DNA of 64,000 nucleotides from Acinetobacter shaoyimingii (GCF_011578045.1 NZ_CP049801.1:124001-188000), one strand, 5' to 3'. Shown: positions 26,388 to 36,046, counted from the first letter of the stretch. Numbers and translations: made by a program. The notes: generated from the letters alone by a model not told the origin.

Positions 26388-26425
26388 CCCTGCATGGGAT
26401 GTTGCCCTCAATAGGGAGATTTCAA

Positions 26426-28075
26426 ATGTTATTTCGAAAAAATTACGCTATTTTTTTATTGCTGATTAGTCAAATATTCCTATTTCAACAGCTTCAAGCT
26501 GAACCACAACCTTCTCCATCTATAGATTCTGCATCAGTCTCTGCAACAACGGCTACGACTGGAGATGCTATACAACAATTTGTTCGCGGTGACTTTGCAA
26601 AACGTCGCGATATGCTGAATAACTGGCCTGCAAGTATCGAAGAGTTAGACAAACTTGTGGCGTATATTGATCAAAATGAACTGTATACCGACAGTTCAGG
26701 ACACACCTATATTTTAAAAGGTGAAGATCAGTTATTGAGCTATCCCGATGAAAAAGTCATTGAGACTTGGCCAGCAGATTTAAATCAAGTCACTTTGGTG
26801 AATACCCTTCGAAAAGCCTTAAGCTATGGTCAAGCAAAAGCCAAACTTGAGTCTGAAGATGTCAGCCAACGTTTAGATGCCATTGATATTATGGAAAATA
26901 ATATCGGTGAACTTGATCTTAAACAGATCAATACGTTGTATCTAAATGAAAACAACAACAAGGTCAAAGCACGTCTAGCACAACTCAAAGCACGTATGGA
27001 TTTTGAAAGCACTGATCCTTTAGTGAAAATTCAAGCAGCGAAAGTGCTGAAAGATTCAAACCGTCCAGATGTATTGGCATTGCTAGAACAGAGTTTAGAA
27101 CAACCCAATTTAAATCCTGAGCTTAAAGCGACATTGCTAGATGCCAAAGGCAGTATCAAAACCCGTATTCAAGCCAGTGAATGGTCTGGGCATGTCTTTT
27201 CAGGTTTAAGTACAGCCAGCATTTTACTGCTCGCTGCTTTAGGTCTTGCCATTACTTATGGTTTGCTTGGTGTCATTAATATGGCACATGGTGAGCTGAT
27301 CATGATTGGTGCTTACACCACTTATGTCATTCAAAGTTTATTCAAAACGCATTTGGCGGGCTATGTCGATTGGTACCTCATTGCAGCGATTCCAGCGGCA
27401 TTTATTGTCAGTGCGCTTATTGGCATGCTGATCGAACGTACTGTGATTCGCCCGCTGTATGGCCGTCAACTCGAAACGTTGCTGGCAACTTTCGGGGTGA
27501 GTTTGATTCTGATGCAATTGGTACGAATGATTTTTGGCGCACAAAATGTCGAAGTGTCGAATATCTCTTGGCTATCTGGAGGTATCTCAGTCACACCAAG
27601 TTTAATCCTGCCGTATAACCGTATCGCGATTATTGCATTCACCATTGTGGTGCTGTTGCTACTCGTGTATCTCATCAATAAAACACGTTTTGGTTTATTT
27701 GTTCGTGCAGTCACGCAGAACCGCCAAATGGCACGTGCAGTCGGTATTCGCTCTAGCCGAATTGACATGATGGCATTTGGACTGGGTTCAGGTTTGGCAG
27801 GACTTGCGGGATGTGCTTTGGCACAAGTCGGCAACGTCGGACCAGATTTGGGTCAAAACTATATTATTGATGCCTTCTTGGTCGTGGTTGTAGGTGGTGT
27901 AGGGCAAGTTTGGGGTGCTGTACTGGCTGCATTGGGTCTGGGTATCAGTGGTACGGTGCTCGAAATAGGCATCGGTGCCGTGCTTGCCAAAATTGTACTG
28001 TTGGTTCTTGTGATTTTGTTTATTCAAAAACGTCCACAAGGTTTATTCGCCATTAAAGGTCGATTTGTGGAGTAA
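26426..28075 (+). CDS. urtB: Urea ABC transporter permease UrtB
   Basis: Membrane component of the urea transporter. The 549-residue protein has a signal peptide (about 1-25), a periplasmic helical-repeat region of about 230 residues, then a LivH-type permease with eight or more hydrophobic segments (GLAITYGLLGVINMAHGELIMIGAY; later GLAGLAGCALAQ). The long N-terminal extension is normal for proteobacterial UrtB. AGGGAG fixes the start at ATG 26426; the frame is open further upstream, but that part overlaps the terminator hairpin. It runs directly into urtC. Confidence 0.95.
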   Translation: MLFRKNYAIFLLLISQIFLFQQLQAEPQPSPSIDSASVSATTATTGDAIQQFVRGDFAKRRDMLNNWPASIEELDKLVAYIDQNELYTDSSGHTYILKGEDQLLSYPDEKVIETWPADLNQVTLVNTLRKALSYGQAKAKLESEDVSQRLDAIDIMENNIGELDLKQINTLYLNENNNKVKARLAQLKARMDFESTDPLVKIQAAKVLKDSNRPDVLALLEQSLEQPNLNPELKATLLDAKGSIKTRIQASEWSGHVFSGLSTASILLLAALGLAITYGLLGVINMAHGELIMIGAYTTYVIQSLFKTHLAGYVDWYLIAAIPAAFIVSALIGMLIERTVIRPLYGRQLETLLATFGVSLILMQLVRMIFGAQNVEVSNISWLSGGISVTPSLILPYNRIAIIAFTIVVLLLLVYLINKTRFGLFVRAVTQNRQMARAVGIRSSRIDMMAFGLGSGLAGLAGCALAQVGNVGPDLGQNYIIDAFLVVVVGGVGQVWGAVLAALGLGISGTVLEIGIGAVLAKIVLLVLVILFIQKRPQGLFAIKGRFVE

Positions 28076-28080
28076 TAACA

Positions 28081-29151
28081 ATGAAAATCACATCATTACT
28101 ATCCGATAAACCATGGAGCGCTGTTGCAATAGCTGTGTGTTTTGCTATCTTGCTCATATTGCCTTGGTTGCATTTACTTCCAGCAGAATCAGCATTTCAT
28201 CTATCAGCCTATTGGATCACTTTGATTGGCAAAATCATGTGTATGGCTTTGGTGGCATTGGCACTGGATTTGGTTTGGGGTTATGCCGGCATTTTAAGTT
28301 TAGGCCATGGTTTATATTTCGCGCTTGGTGGTTATGCTTTTGGTATGTACTTAATGCGAGAGTCAGCAGGCGATGGGCTCCCTGATTTTATGCGCTTCCT
28401 GAGTTGGACGGAGTTACCGTGGTATTGGATCGGTACTCAGCATATTTGGTGGGCTTTAGCATTAGTGATTTTAGTTCCTGGAATTATTGCTTTTATCTTC
28501 GGCTTTTTTGCCTTCCGTTCCAAAATTAAAGGCGTGTATTTCTCCATTATTACTCAAGCGATGACCTTCGCTGCAGCACTGTTATTTTTCCGTAATGAAA
28601 CAGGCTTTGGCGGTAACAACGGATTCACAGGTTTTAAAACCATTTTAGGCATGGATATTACTTCTGCATCTATGCGGGCAACGTTGTGCTTCGTTACAGC
28701 ACTCACACTATTACTGTGTTTCATTGGTTTGCGTCATCTCATGAATAAGCCTTATGGGCGAGTGCTTGGGGCAATTCGTGATAGTGAAAACCGTTTGCAA
28801 TATTTGGGTTATCGCACGCTTTGGTACAAGCTTTCTGCTTGGGTGCTGTCAGCGGTGATTGCAGGGATTGCAGGTGCGCTATATGTGCCACAGGCGGGGA
28901 TTATTAACCCAAGTGAAATGAATCCTGTGAACTCGATTGAAATGGCGGTTTGGGTCGCGGCAGGCGGGCGAGGCACACTTATTGGACCAATTCTAGGTGC
29001 AGGGCTTATCAATGGCGTGAAGACCTATTTCACGGTGGCTTATCCAGAAGCTTGGTTACTGATTTTGGGTGCATTGTTTATTGTGGTGACCATTTTCCTT
29101 CCAAAAGGGGTGATTGGCTTATTCGACCGCTTTAAAAAGGAGAAAAACTAA
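28081..29151 (+). CDS. urtC: Urea ABC transporter permease UrtC
   Basis: Second permease of the urea transporter, LivM type, 356 residues with about nine to ten hydrophobic segments. The family motifs DLVWGYAGILSLGHGLYFALGGYAFG and KPYGRVLGAIRDSENRLQYLGY are present, with AAGGRGTLIGPILGAG near the C-terminus. The GGAG ribosome site lies at the end of urtB. It ends one base before urtD. Confidence 0.95.
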   Translation: MKITSLLSDKPWSAVAIAVCFAILLILPWLHLLPAESAFHLSAYWITLIGKIMCMALVALALDLVWGYAGILSLGHGLYFALGGYAFGMYLMRESAGDGLPDFMRFLSWTELPWYWIGTQHIWWALALVILVPGIIAFIFGFFAFRSKIKGVYFSIITQAMTFAAALLFFRNETGFGGNNGFTGFKTILGMDITSASMRATLCFVTALTLLLCFIGLRHLMNKPYGRVLGAIRDSENRLQYLGYRTLWYKLSAWVLSAVIAGIAGALYVPQAGIINPSEMNPVNSIEMAVWVAAGGRGTLIGPILGAGLINGVKTYFTVAYPEAWLLILGALFIVVTIFLPKGVIGLFDRFKKEKN

Positions 29152-29979
29152 ATGTCAGATTTAGGCTTAAATGCACAACAACATGGCGGTCAACTGGGTG
29201 AAGGTTATGGTCGCTTAAAAGAAGCGGGTCCTGACTTTAGCCATGGTATTGCACTGTATTTAGAAAAAGTCAGTGTTTGGTTTGATTCTTTCCGTGCCTT
29301 AAATGATTTGTCGCTTTACATCAAAGAAGGTGAATTACGATGCATCATTGGACCCAATGGTGCAGGCAAAACCACCTTGATGGATGTGATTACAGGCAAG
29401 ACACGTCCAACCGAAGGTACGGCATTTTTTGGTCAAAACTATGATCTTGCCAAAATGAGCACCGAAGAAATTGCCGAAGCAGGTATAGGCCGTAAATTCC
29501 AAAAACCGACCGTATTTGAAAACTTCACAGTGATGGAAAATCTACTGCTGGCAGCACCGAAAAATAAACAGGTACGTAAAAGCTTTTTTAGCAAACTCGA
29601 TCCTGATGCGCAAAATGCACTGGATGAATCTTTGACGCAAATCCGTTTGCAGGAATTCGTCAATAAACCAGCAGGTTTGTTATCACACGGTCAAAAGCAG
29701 TGGCTAGAAATTGGCATGTTACTGATGCAACGTCCCAAGCTCATTCTGCTAGATGAACCCGTGGCAGGTATGACCGATGCTGAAACTGAACGTACCGCAG
29801 AATTGTGTTTAGAACTGAAGAAAAACCATACCTTGGTGGTGGTGGAGCATGACATGAGTTTTATTGACACCATTAGTGAAAAAGTCACGGTTTTGGCTCA
29901 GGGCGCAATTTTAGCTGAAGGTACATTGGCAGAAGTACAAGCCAATGAAGACGTGATTGAAAAATATTTAGGGCGTTAA
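29152..29979 (+). CDS. urtD: Urea ABC transporter ATP-binding protein UrtD
   Basis: ATPase subunit of the LivG type. Walker A GPNGAGKTT near residue 67, ABC signature LSHGQKQWLEIGMLLMQ, Walker B LILLDEPVAGM and the switch VVEHDMSFI are all intact. The N-terminal extension of about 30 residues is usual for UrtD. AAGGAG precedes the start, and urtE begins 10 bp after the stop with its own AAGGAG. Confidence 0.95.
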   Translation: MSDLGLNAQQHGGQLGEGYGRLKEAGPDFSHGIALYLEKVSVWFDSFRALNDLSLYIKEGELRCIIGPNGAGKTTLMDVITGKTRPTEGTAFFGQNYDLAKMSTEEIAEAGIGRKFQKPTVFENFTVMENLLLAAPKNKQVRKSFFSKLDPDAQNALDESLTQIRLQEFVNKPAGLLSHGQKQWLEIGMLLMQRPKLILLDEPVAGMTDAETERTAELCLELKKNHTLVVVEHDMSFIDTISEKVTVLAQGAILAEGTLAEVQANEDVIEKYLGR

Positions 29980-29989
29980 GGAGTAAACC

Positions 29990-30688
29990 ATGTTAGAAGT
30001 CAAAGACGTCAATCAGTTTTATGGTGGCAGTCATATTTTAAGAGATGTGTCTTTATCTGCGCCTGTGGGTGAATGCTCTGTTGTGCTTGGGCGCAATGGC
30101 GTGGGTAAAACCACCTTGTTAAAATGTCTGATGGGGATTTTACCGATTAAATCTGGACAAATTTTGCTCGATGGCAAAGACATTTCGAAAATGAGTCCTG
30201 AGCAACGTGTGCGTGCAGGTTTGGCTTATGTGCCACAAGGTCGCGATATTTTTTCGACTTTAACCGTTGAAGAAAATATTCTGATTGGCATGGCGAAATT
30301 TAAAGGCGCAAAAACCAAAAAAGTGCCTGAGCATTTGTATGAAATTTTTCCTGTGCTGGATGAAATGAAGCATCGCCGTGGGGGAGATTTGTCGGGTGGT
30401 CAGCAACAGCAACTGGCAATTGCAAGAGCTTTGGCATCGGAGCCTCGTGTACTGATTTTAGATGAACCGACAGAAGGCATTCAGCCGTCGATTATTAAAG
30501 ACATTGGTAAAGTGATTCGTAAACTTGCCGATGGTGGGGAAATGGCGATTGTTCTGGTGGAGCAGTTTTATGACTTTGCCGAAGAACTTGCCGATGGTTA
30601 TACGGTCATGGCACGTGGGCAGGTGATTGCACAAGGTGTTGGCAGTGAAATGCCAGAGAAGGGCATTAAGGATTTAGTGGCGATTTAG
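29990..30688 (+). CDS. urtE: Urea ABC transporter ATP-binding protein UrtE
   Basis: Second ATPase subunit, LivF type, 232 residues. Walker A GRNGVGKTT near residue 36, signature LSGGQQQQLAIARAL, Walker B VLILDEPTEGIQPSI and switch VLVEQFYDFA are intact. Last gene of the urt operon. No urease genes lie in this window; imported urea would need urease encoded elsewhere. Confidence 0.95.
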   Translation: MLEVKDVNQFYGGSHILRDVSLSAPVGECSVVLGRNGVGKTTLLKCLMGILPIKSGQILLDGKDISKMSPEQRVRAGLAYVPQGRDIFSTLTVEENILIGMAKFKGAKTKKVPEHLYEIFPVLDEMKHRRGGDLSGGQQQQLAIARALASEPRVLILDEPTEGIQPSIIKDIGKVIRKLADGGEMAIVLVEQFYDFAEELADGYTVMARGQVIAQGVGSEMPEKGIKDLVAI

Positions 30689-30769
30689 GTTTTAAAGCCT
30701 CCCTGAGCGAGATACAAGCACTGCTTTATATCAATGCGCAAGAAGGGAGGTTTGGAGGGATTAATTTTA

Positions 30770-30788
30770 CCTCTCCTGAAAGGAGAGG
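30770..30788. terminator. Hairpin between urtE and the convergent PLD-family gene
   Basis: CCTCTCCT-GAA-AGGAGAGG, an 8-bp perfect stem followed on the plus strand by GTTTTAAATT. Another potential pairing, CCTCCCT with AGGGAGG, lies just upstream. The T-run is weak, so terminator function is likely but not certain. Confidence 0.55.
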
Positions 30789-30798
30789 GTTTTAAATT

Positions 30799-31509
30799 CT
30801 AAATTTCAGTGTTTTCATCCCAAAGGAAATAACCACCATATTGACTTGATCTAAACTCACCGCCGACAGATTTACCTAAGTCTGTAATAAAGTGTTTGCC
30901 ATTTTCACTGAGTGTTAGAAAACCTTTTTGTACAAATTTATCTAATAAATCATTGGTTTTTAATTTGTATTTAGCAGCAAGTTTTGAAGTGGTTAATTTT
31001 GAGAAATTATTCGATTCACTCTCTTCATTCTGTGATGCTTCAGCAAGTTCCTGTTCCACTTTTACTTCATCTAAAGTTATTCGAACTTCATCGCTAATTC
31101 GGATAATGCGTTGAGCCTCTTCATAGGCATCTTTGAAAACATCGTCATCTTCATATTTACGAACTGAAATTCCCATTTCATTGTTATTCACTTGGCTGAA
31201 TTCATAAAGATTCAAACTTGAAATGATGCATTCAGCTTCATTCATATAGCATTTGGCATGCAAATTTTTACAGAAACTTAAGCGAACATAGTCCAATTTT
31301 TGCATCCACTTAATCTCGTCTGGATGTAAATCACTTTTTCCATAAACAATACGAATATCGATTTTTAGACGGTTTTTATCTTCTAGAAGTTCTTTAATCC
31401 GATCATTTAATCGTAGATAAGGACTAATTAATATAAGTCTTTCTTTTGCGTTTTTAATAAGCTCTTCTAAATAAAAGTTTGTCGCACTGGTGTTTAAAAA
31501 TTTAGCCAT
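30799..31509 (-). CDS. Phospholipase D-family protein with C-terminal winged-helix-like region
   Basis: A 236-residue PLD-superfamily protein. Residues 10-135 form one PLD-like domain: an ERLILISPYLRL strand early, then the HxK motif in LHAKCYMN (His near residue 83), followed by SSLNLYEFS and NNEMG. The usual Asp of the HKD motif is replaced by Glu (HAKCYMNE). Residues about 170-236 look like a small winged-helix module. Single-domain PLD nucleases dimerise to make an active site, so a nuclease role is possible; lipase activity is unlikely. A GGGGGA ribosome site precedes the start. Confidence 0.7.
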   Translation of the reverse strand: MAKFLNTSATNFYLEELIKNAKERLILISPYLRLNDRIKELLEDKNRLKIDIRIVYGKSDLHPDEIKWMQKLDYVRLSFCKNLHAKCYMNEAECIISSLNLYEFSQVNNNEMGISVRKYEDDDVFKDAYEEAQRIIRISDEVRITLDEVKVEQELAEASQNEESESNNFSKLTTSKLAAKYKLKTNDLLDKFVQKGFLTLSENGKHFITDLGKSVGGEFRSSQYGGYFLWDENTEI

Positions 31510-31595
31510 TTATCCCCCTGATTATGTTTAATAATTTTAAATGTATTAAAGCATAAAAGAGGGAAAATTTAAGAGGCTAGCTGATGATAAATAAG

Positions 31596-32324
31596 CTATT
31601 TCTCAACTTTTAAATATTGACCACTCGCCCAAACATTGTGTCCAAATCCACAGCCACTTTGAGATTCATTTTGCTTGACTGTAATCACATGACCTTCAGC
31701 GGGCTTAAATTTGAAATCTAAAGTGATTTTGCAATCTTCATACTGATATGTCGCATGCTTTTGCTTTAAAGACATCGATGTATCAAATTCACCTAAATTT
31801 GGACCAGAAATGAGTCCATAAGGTGGAAAATAAAGACCCTCGAAAGAAAGGTCATAACTTATTTTCTTTTTTGAGACTTTAATGGTATTCCATTGACCAA
31901 AACCTGCAGAATTGACATAGGTGCCAGATAAATCAGTGGATAATTTTGGTTGAGGTAATTGGCTTAAATTAAATTGGCTCGATTTAGCCTCTTTGTCTTT
32001 CAAATACCAAGCTCTAGCCCATTGCGGTTTATTTAGTTTTGCATAAGTTAAACCGACATTATTATTGGCAATCACCACATCGTTTTCAGTGAGTTTAGTG
32101 CCACTGATATCTTGATTATATAAACAAAATGAACTCCACGCCGCTTGATCTTTAAACTGTTCTAAAGCTTTCGAATATTGTTTTTGATCATAGAATTTTT
32201 TGCCAAGTTGAGCATATTGCTTCACTTGGGCACATTTCTGTTTTATGTCTTGTTCAGTCGTATTTGCATAAACACTCTGTATAGAAAATAGAAAGAAAGG
32301 TATGGAGAGTAGTGTTGTTTTCAT
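31596..32324 (-). CDS. Secreted protein of unknown function
   Basis: Not recognised. A signal peptide with cleavage after VYA-N near residue 20 predicts export. Residues about 25-130 are helical and TPR-like (QYAQLGKKFYDQKQYSKALEQF; NNVGLTYAKLNKPQWARAWYLKD). The rest is beta-rich, with cysteines in YEDCKITLDF and SGCGFGHN. TPR-like segments suggest a protein-binding role. It is transcribed away from the NTF2-like gene and towards the PLD-family gene, with its own spacer. Confidence 0.65.
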   Translation of the reverse strand: MKTTLLSIPFFLFSIQSVYANTTEQDIKQKCAQVKQYAQLGKKFYDQKQYSKALEQFKDQAAWSSFCLYNQDISGTKLTENDVVIANNNVGLTYAKLNKPQWARAWYLKDKEAKSSQFNLSQLPQPKLSTDLSGTYVNSAGFGQWNTIKVSKKKISYDLSFEGLYFPPYGLISGPNLGEFDTSMSLKQKHATYQYEDCKITLDFKFKPAEGHVITVKQNESQSGCGFGHNVWASGQYLKVEK

Positions 32325-32467
32325 TATTTACATATTTAAAGTGATAGATATCTTCTAAGTTAATCAAATTTCATCATTTTGACTATACATCCTGATAGTG
32401 ATTCTTTCCCGTTGATCGTATTAAGCTCGATTTCAATATAAATCTTATTAAAAAATTGGAGTTTATT

Positions 32468-32872
32468 ATGACAAACGACGTATTAGAACACACAATAGTC
32501 GACACAATGTTTGAAGCCTTTAAAAGTCAAAACCTTGAACAGGCTGTAGCAACTGTATCTGATGATACCGTCTGGATTCACCATGGTTCACAAAAATTAC
32601 CTTCATTACGTTTTGAAGGAAAATCAGGTGTAACCCAATTTTTTGCGACTAATTTCAATACCATGCATGTTGAATATTTCGATATTCTCAAAACCACGCA
32701 ACAAGGCGATACCATTGTGGTACAAGGTAAAGAAAAATTTACCATTGATGGTGAGGAAGGCTTTTTCGCACAAAAATGGGTGCAAATTTATACCGTGAAA
32801 AATGGACTCATTACACGTATGGAAGAATTTGCAACGTCTGTGGCAGACGAAGAATATATGGTCGTGGCTTAA
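32468..32872 (+). CDS. NTF2-like / SnoaL-like protein
   Basis: A 134-residue protein of the nuclear-transport-factor-2-like superfamily. The N-terminal helix VDTMFEAFKSQNLEQAVATVSDDTVWIHHG and the beta strands GDTIVVQGKEKFTIDGEEG and FAQKWVQIYTVKNGLITRMEEF are typical. The fold serves small-molecule binding, isomerase or hydratase functions, so the activity is open. GGAG six bases before ATG 32468 decides the start over the upstream TTG 32456. Confidence 0.8.
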   Translation: MTNDVLEHTIVDTMFEAFKSQNLEQAVATVSDDTVWIHHGSQKLPSLRFEGKSGVTQFFATNFNTMHVEYFDILKTTQQGDTIVVQGKEKFTIDGEEGFFAQKWVQIYTVKNGLITRMEEFATSVADEEYMVVA

Positions 32873-32887
32873 TACAACATTCAGTAT

Positions 32888-32928
32888 TAAAGGCATATCC
32901 ATTGTCAAATTTTGGGTATGCCTTTATT
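32888..32928. terminator. Terminator between the NTF2-like gene and allA
   Basis: AAAGGCATA pairs perfectly with TATGCCTTT around a 19-nt loop, followed on the plus strand by ATTCATTTTT. It lies between convergent genes and may serve both. Confidence 0.7.
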
Positions 32929-32942
32929 CATTTTTCAGTTTG

Positions 32943-33443
32943 CTATTGTTGAATCATCACGGGTTCACCAAACTGAAACACCTCACAATTATGTCCAGTA
33001 CCAATACGATCCACCACCGCAAAATCACTCGGACTCTCTAATGTTAAAAGTGGATGATGCCAAGTGCCAGCACGATAATTCACCCCTTGCGAACCATCCG
33101 TGATAAAAGCTTTTAACTGACTTAAATCAGGCTTTTCAGCATCCAAACTGGGTGCAACGACCACTAAAAATGCTTGTTCTTTCATAGGAATGAACGCTTG
33201 TGATCCGTTGGGATGACGTTCTAACATTGAAATTTCGAACGGTATGGTCGTACTTTTAATGTTGCGGAAAATACTGATGCCTGCCTTCGCCTCACCCACA
33301 ATTTCTGTTTCGACAATGGCATGATAGCGTTCGGTATGCGCATCATTAATATGAAAAAAATCATGACCAGTACAGCAAATGACTTCACCGAATGGAGCAA
33401 AGTTTTCAATCGTTAAAGTTTCAATTTGAATCGTTCTTTTCAT
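32943..33443 (-). CDS. allA: Ureidoglycolate lyase
   Basis: Splits ureidoglycolate into glyoxylate and urea, the last step of the ureide pathway encoded here. The 166-residue protein starts with IQIETLTIENFAPFGEVI, and the cupin-like core has the RHPNGSQAFIPM segment and the YRAGTWHHPLLTL motif whose histidines belong to the active site. The frame is open to 33479 but ATG 33443 fits the family length. It lies 113 bp behind alc on the same strand and is probably co-transcribed. Confidence 0.92.
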   Translation of the reverse strand: MKRTIQIETLTIENFAPFGEVICCTGHDFFHINDAHTERYHAIVETEIVGEAKAGISIFRNIKSTTIPFEISMLERHPNGSQAFIPMKEQAFLVVVAPSLDAEKPDLSQLKAFITDGSQGVNYRAGTWHHPLLTLESPSDFAVVDRIGTGHNCEVFQFGEPVMIQQ

Positions 33444-33556
33444 ATTAAATGGGCCATTTTTTTGCATAGGCATTTTCAAATTGAGTATAAATTGGAAAAT
33501 GCCTTTGATTTAATCGGTCTTAATTTTCAGTCCAGTATTGTCAATAAAGATCAGAT

Positions 33557-34561
33557 TCAAGCAATTTTACCCCATAGGCGAATACGGCTAATGCCACCAT
33601 CTGGAATCATATTCACGCGGATATGTGAAATTTTTTCGTGTTTTAAAATCTCGGTAATAAAGGTATGGATATGATCCATTTGCATGGCTTGGGCTTCAAG
33701 TAGGAATGGCCAGAACATACTTTGCGGAATCAATTGCGGATCTGTGGCATTTTCAATATAGGTTGCCTGAATGGATACTTCCGCAGGGTAGTTGCCTTTA
33801 AAATGTGCGGTATCAATTTCAATTTTTTCAATATTACCTGCTTTGCCCAATGCCAAAATACACCAGTCAAAACCAGGTGCACGACGACGTTTGGTTTCCC
33901 AACCATCACCCATATTGATGCCACGTCCAGGGTTAATTAAATTGCGTGGATGGCCAAAATGCGCATCACTGTAAGCAATCACACGACCGCCGTTTTGTAG
34001 TGCCAGCAAATCTAAAGTTTCCGATACATTGCTGACTTGAATTTGCACTTCACCATAAACACGCAAGCGAGCCACACCGCCATCGGGGAAAATATTTAAA
34101 CGAATATGGGTAAAGGTTTGCTCAGATTGAACGTCAAACAGATGATGCTGACTTGGACCTAATATACTATTTGGTAAAATTTGATGCCACTCTACGGTGC
34201 TTAAGTCACCATTTGGTGCATAACACGCTTCAACCAAGGCAGAAGCAGGATAGTTGCCACTAAAGAAAGTCGTATCAATATCTAAAGCTTTAATTTTGCC
34301 TGCAACGCCAAATTGTACAATTGCCCAATCATAACCAGCATGACGTTTACGACGTGTTTCCCATCCGTCCATCCATTTGCCATGATCATCGAATTTATCT
34401 TCAACAAAAATAGGGGCTTCGAATTGCAACATACGCTTTGCTTCAGCGAAAAAATCATCTGAACATTCAATTATTTTTGCACCAATTCGATCATCGGCTA
34501 AGTTGGTGAGTTGCTGTAATTGTGCAGGGATTTCAAAAGTTGGTGCAAATAGTGTTGCCAT
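33557..34561 (-). CDS. alc: Allantoicase
   Basis: Hydrolyses allantoate to ureidoglycolate and urea. The 334-residue protein contains two homologous jelly-roll halves. Each carries the GDGWETKRRR/MDGWETRRKR-type motif with a following DW.I...G...K...ID.T.F.GNYP segment (residues about 64-110 and 225-270), the family hallmark. Divergent from hpxO. The upstream sigma-54-like element on the minus strand suggests activation under nitrogen limitation together with hpxO. Confidence 0.95.
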   Translation of the reverse strand: MATLFAPTFEIPAQLQQLTNLADDRIGAKIIECSDDFFAEAKRMLQFEAPIFVEDKFDDHGKWMDGWETRRKRHAGYDWAIVQFGVAGKIKALDIDTTFFSGNYPASALVEACYAPNGDLSTVEWHQILPNSILGPSQHHLFDVQSEQTFTHIRLNIFPDGGVARLRVYGEVQIQVSNVSETLDLLALQNGGRVIAYSDAHFGHPRNLINPGRGINMGDGWETKRRRAPGFDWCILALGKAGNIEKIEIDTAHFKGNYPAEVSIQATYIENATDPQLIPQSMFWPFLLEAQAMQMDHIHTFITEILKHEKISHIRVNMIPDGGISRIRLWGKIA

Positions 34562-34667
34562 TTAAGTCTTCCATCTTAATTTTTTAAATCATCATTCATT
34601 TGTGTTCTAAAACAGGCTTTTTCCTGTTGATGCATTCACAAAAACAATGCATTGGGCGTAATTAAAA

Positions 34668-34684
34668 TGCATAGCTTGTGCCAA
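34668..34684 (-). promoter_or_regulatory. Sigma-54-like promoter of alc-allA
   Basis: Minus strand TTGGCAC-AAGCT-ATGCA: -24 TGGCAC, correct spacing, -12 with the conserved GC. Predicted start near 34656, about 95 nt before alc. It overlaps one of three ATGCAT palindromes (34630, 34647 and 34667) in the alc/hpxO spacer. Confidence 0.6.
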
Positions 34685-34716
34685 CTTTTAATAAAGTTCA
34701 GGCAATTTTTCTTAAA

Positions 34717-34732
34717 TGGCACGTTTTTCGCT
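34717..34732 (+). promoter_or_regulatory. Sigma-54-like promoter of hpxO
   Basis: TGGCACG-TTTT-TCGCT matches the -24 element perfectly and keeps the -12 GC in register. The predicted transcription start near 34743 is about 30 nt before hpxO. Almost identical to the puuE element. Confidence 0.65.
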
Positions 34733-34772
34733 TTTTAACAGGGAGTATTTATTTAAAACAAGGAGAAAGTAG

Positions 34773-35930
34773 ATGGAAATCGCCATTATTGGTGCAGGCA
34801 TGGGTGGCTTAACAACGGGTATTGCACTCAAAAAGTTTGGGCATCAAGTGACCATCTATGAACAAGCAGAACAAATTTTACCTGTTGGTGCCGCAATCTC
34901 CTTATGGTCAAATGGTGTGAAATGCCTGAATTATTTAGGATTGACTGAAAAAATTGCCAAGTTAGGTGGGCAAATGGACAACCTTGCTTATGTGGATGGC
35001 CTGACTGGCGATGTTATGACGCAATTCAGTTTATCTCCATTGATTGAAGAAGTGGGACAAAGACCGTATCCCGTCTCACGTGCAGAACTACAAAATATGC
35101 TGATGGATGAATTTGGACGTGAAGACATCCATTTGGGCAAACGTATGGTATCTCTGCATGATGATGGACAAAAAGTCACTGTCAAATTTGCGGATAATTC
35201 AGAAATTCAGGCAGATTTGCTGATCGGTGCAGATGGAACACATTCCATTACCCGTGCTTATGTGCTGGGTGAACAGGTGGAACGCCGTTATGCAGGTTAT
35301 GTAAACTGGAATGGTTTGGTCGATATAGCAGACGATCTTGCCCCTGCAGATCAATGGACGACATTTGTAGGTGAAGGTAAACGTGCATCACTCATGCCTG
35401 TAGCAGGCAATCGTTTCTATTTCTTTTTTGATGTGCCATTACCTGTTGGATTAGAGAACAATCGCTCAGAATACAAAATCTTATTGAAGGGTTATTTTCA
35501 AGGCTGGTGTTCACAGGTCCAAAACTTGATTGATCGGATTGATGAGCAACGGACCAATCGTGTCGAAATTCATGATATCGAACCTTTTGCTGATTTCTAT
35601 AAAGGCAATGTGGTGATCGTTGGTGATGCAGCACACAGCACAACCCCAGACATTGGACAAGGCGGTTGCCAAGCGATGGAAGATGCAATCTATCTGGCAC
35701 GCTCTTTGCAAATCAATACATTAGGAATCAAAGATGCGTTAAAACGTTATCAAGATAAACGTAATGAACGTACCCGTGAAATGGTGTTACGTGCACGTAA
35801 ACGTTGTGATGTCACCCATATGAAAGATGAGCAGGTGACTAAAGAATGGTATGACGACCTACGTAAGGAACAAGGACCACATATTATGAAAGGGATTATT
35901 GGCAATATTATTGGCAATCCATTGGATTAA
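34773..35930 (+). CDS. hpxO: FAD-dependent urate hydroxylase
   Basis: Flavoprotein monooxygenase that oxidises urate to 5-hydroxyisourate. The FAD-binding GAGMGG lies at residues 7-12, a conserved Arg in [12 protein letters not shown] near residue 100, and the second FAD motif [15 protein letters not shown] near 285. At 385 residues it is co-linear with Klebsiella-type HpxO. Alternative readings (salicylate hydroxylase-like) are made unlikely by the surrounding hiuH, uraD, puuE, alc and allA genes. AGGAGA precedes the ATG. Confidence 0.92.
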   Translation: MEIAIIGAGMGGLTTGIALKKFGHQVTIYEQAEQILPVGAAISLWSNGVKCLNYLGLTEKIAKLGGQMDNLAYVDGLTGDVMTQFSLSPLIEEVGQRPYPVSRAELQNMLMDEFGREDIHLGKRMVSLHDDGQKVTVKFADNSEIQADLLIGADGTHSITRAYVLGEQVERRYAGYVNWNGLVDIADDLAPADQWTTFVGEGKRASLMPVAGNRFYFFFDVPLPVGLENNRSEYKILLKGYFQGWCSQVQNLIDRIDEQRTNRVEIHDIEPFADFYKGNVVIVGDAAHSTTPDIGQGGCQAMEDAIYLARSLQINTLGIKDALKRYQDKRNERTREMVLRARKRCDVTHMKDEQVTKEWYDDLRKEQGPHIMKGIIGNIIGNPLD

Positions 35931-36046
35931 TGAAAACGTATTGAAATCATAAAAATACGTATTGGAAAAATTAAAATAATAATGAATGCAACATGCAGCT
36001 TTTCAGCAGGGGGCGTAAGTCCCTTTTTTTTTAATTTGTTTTTAGG

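Noticed and set aside
30689..30798. Insertion-sequence end or small mobile element after urtE
   Set aside because: CCTCCCT/AGGGAGG and CCTCTCCT/AGGAGAGG pairings are present, but no target duplication or transposase remnant; a terminator region is simpler.
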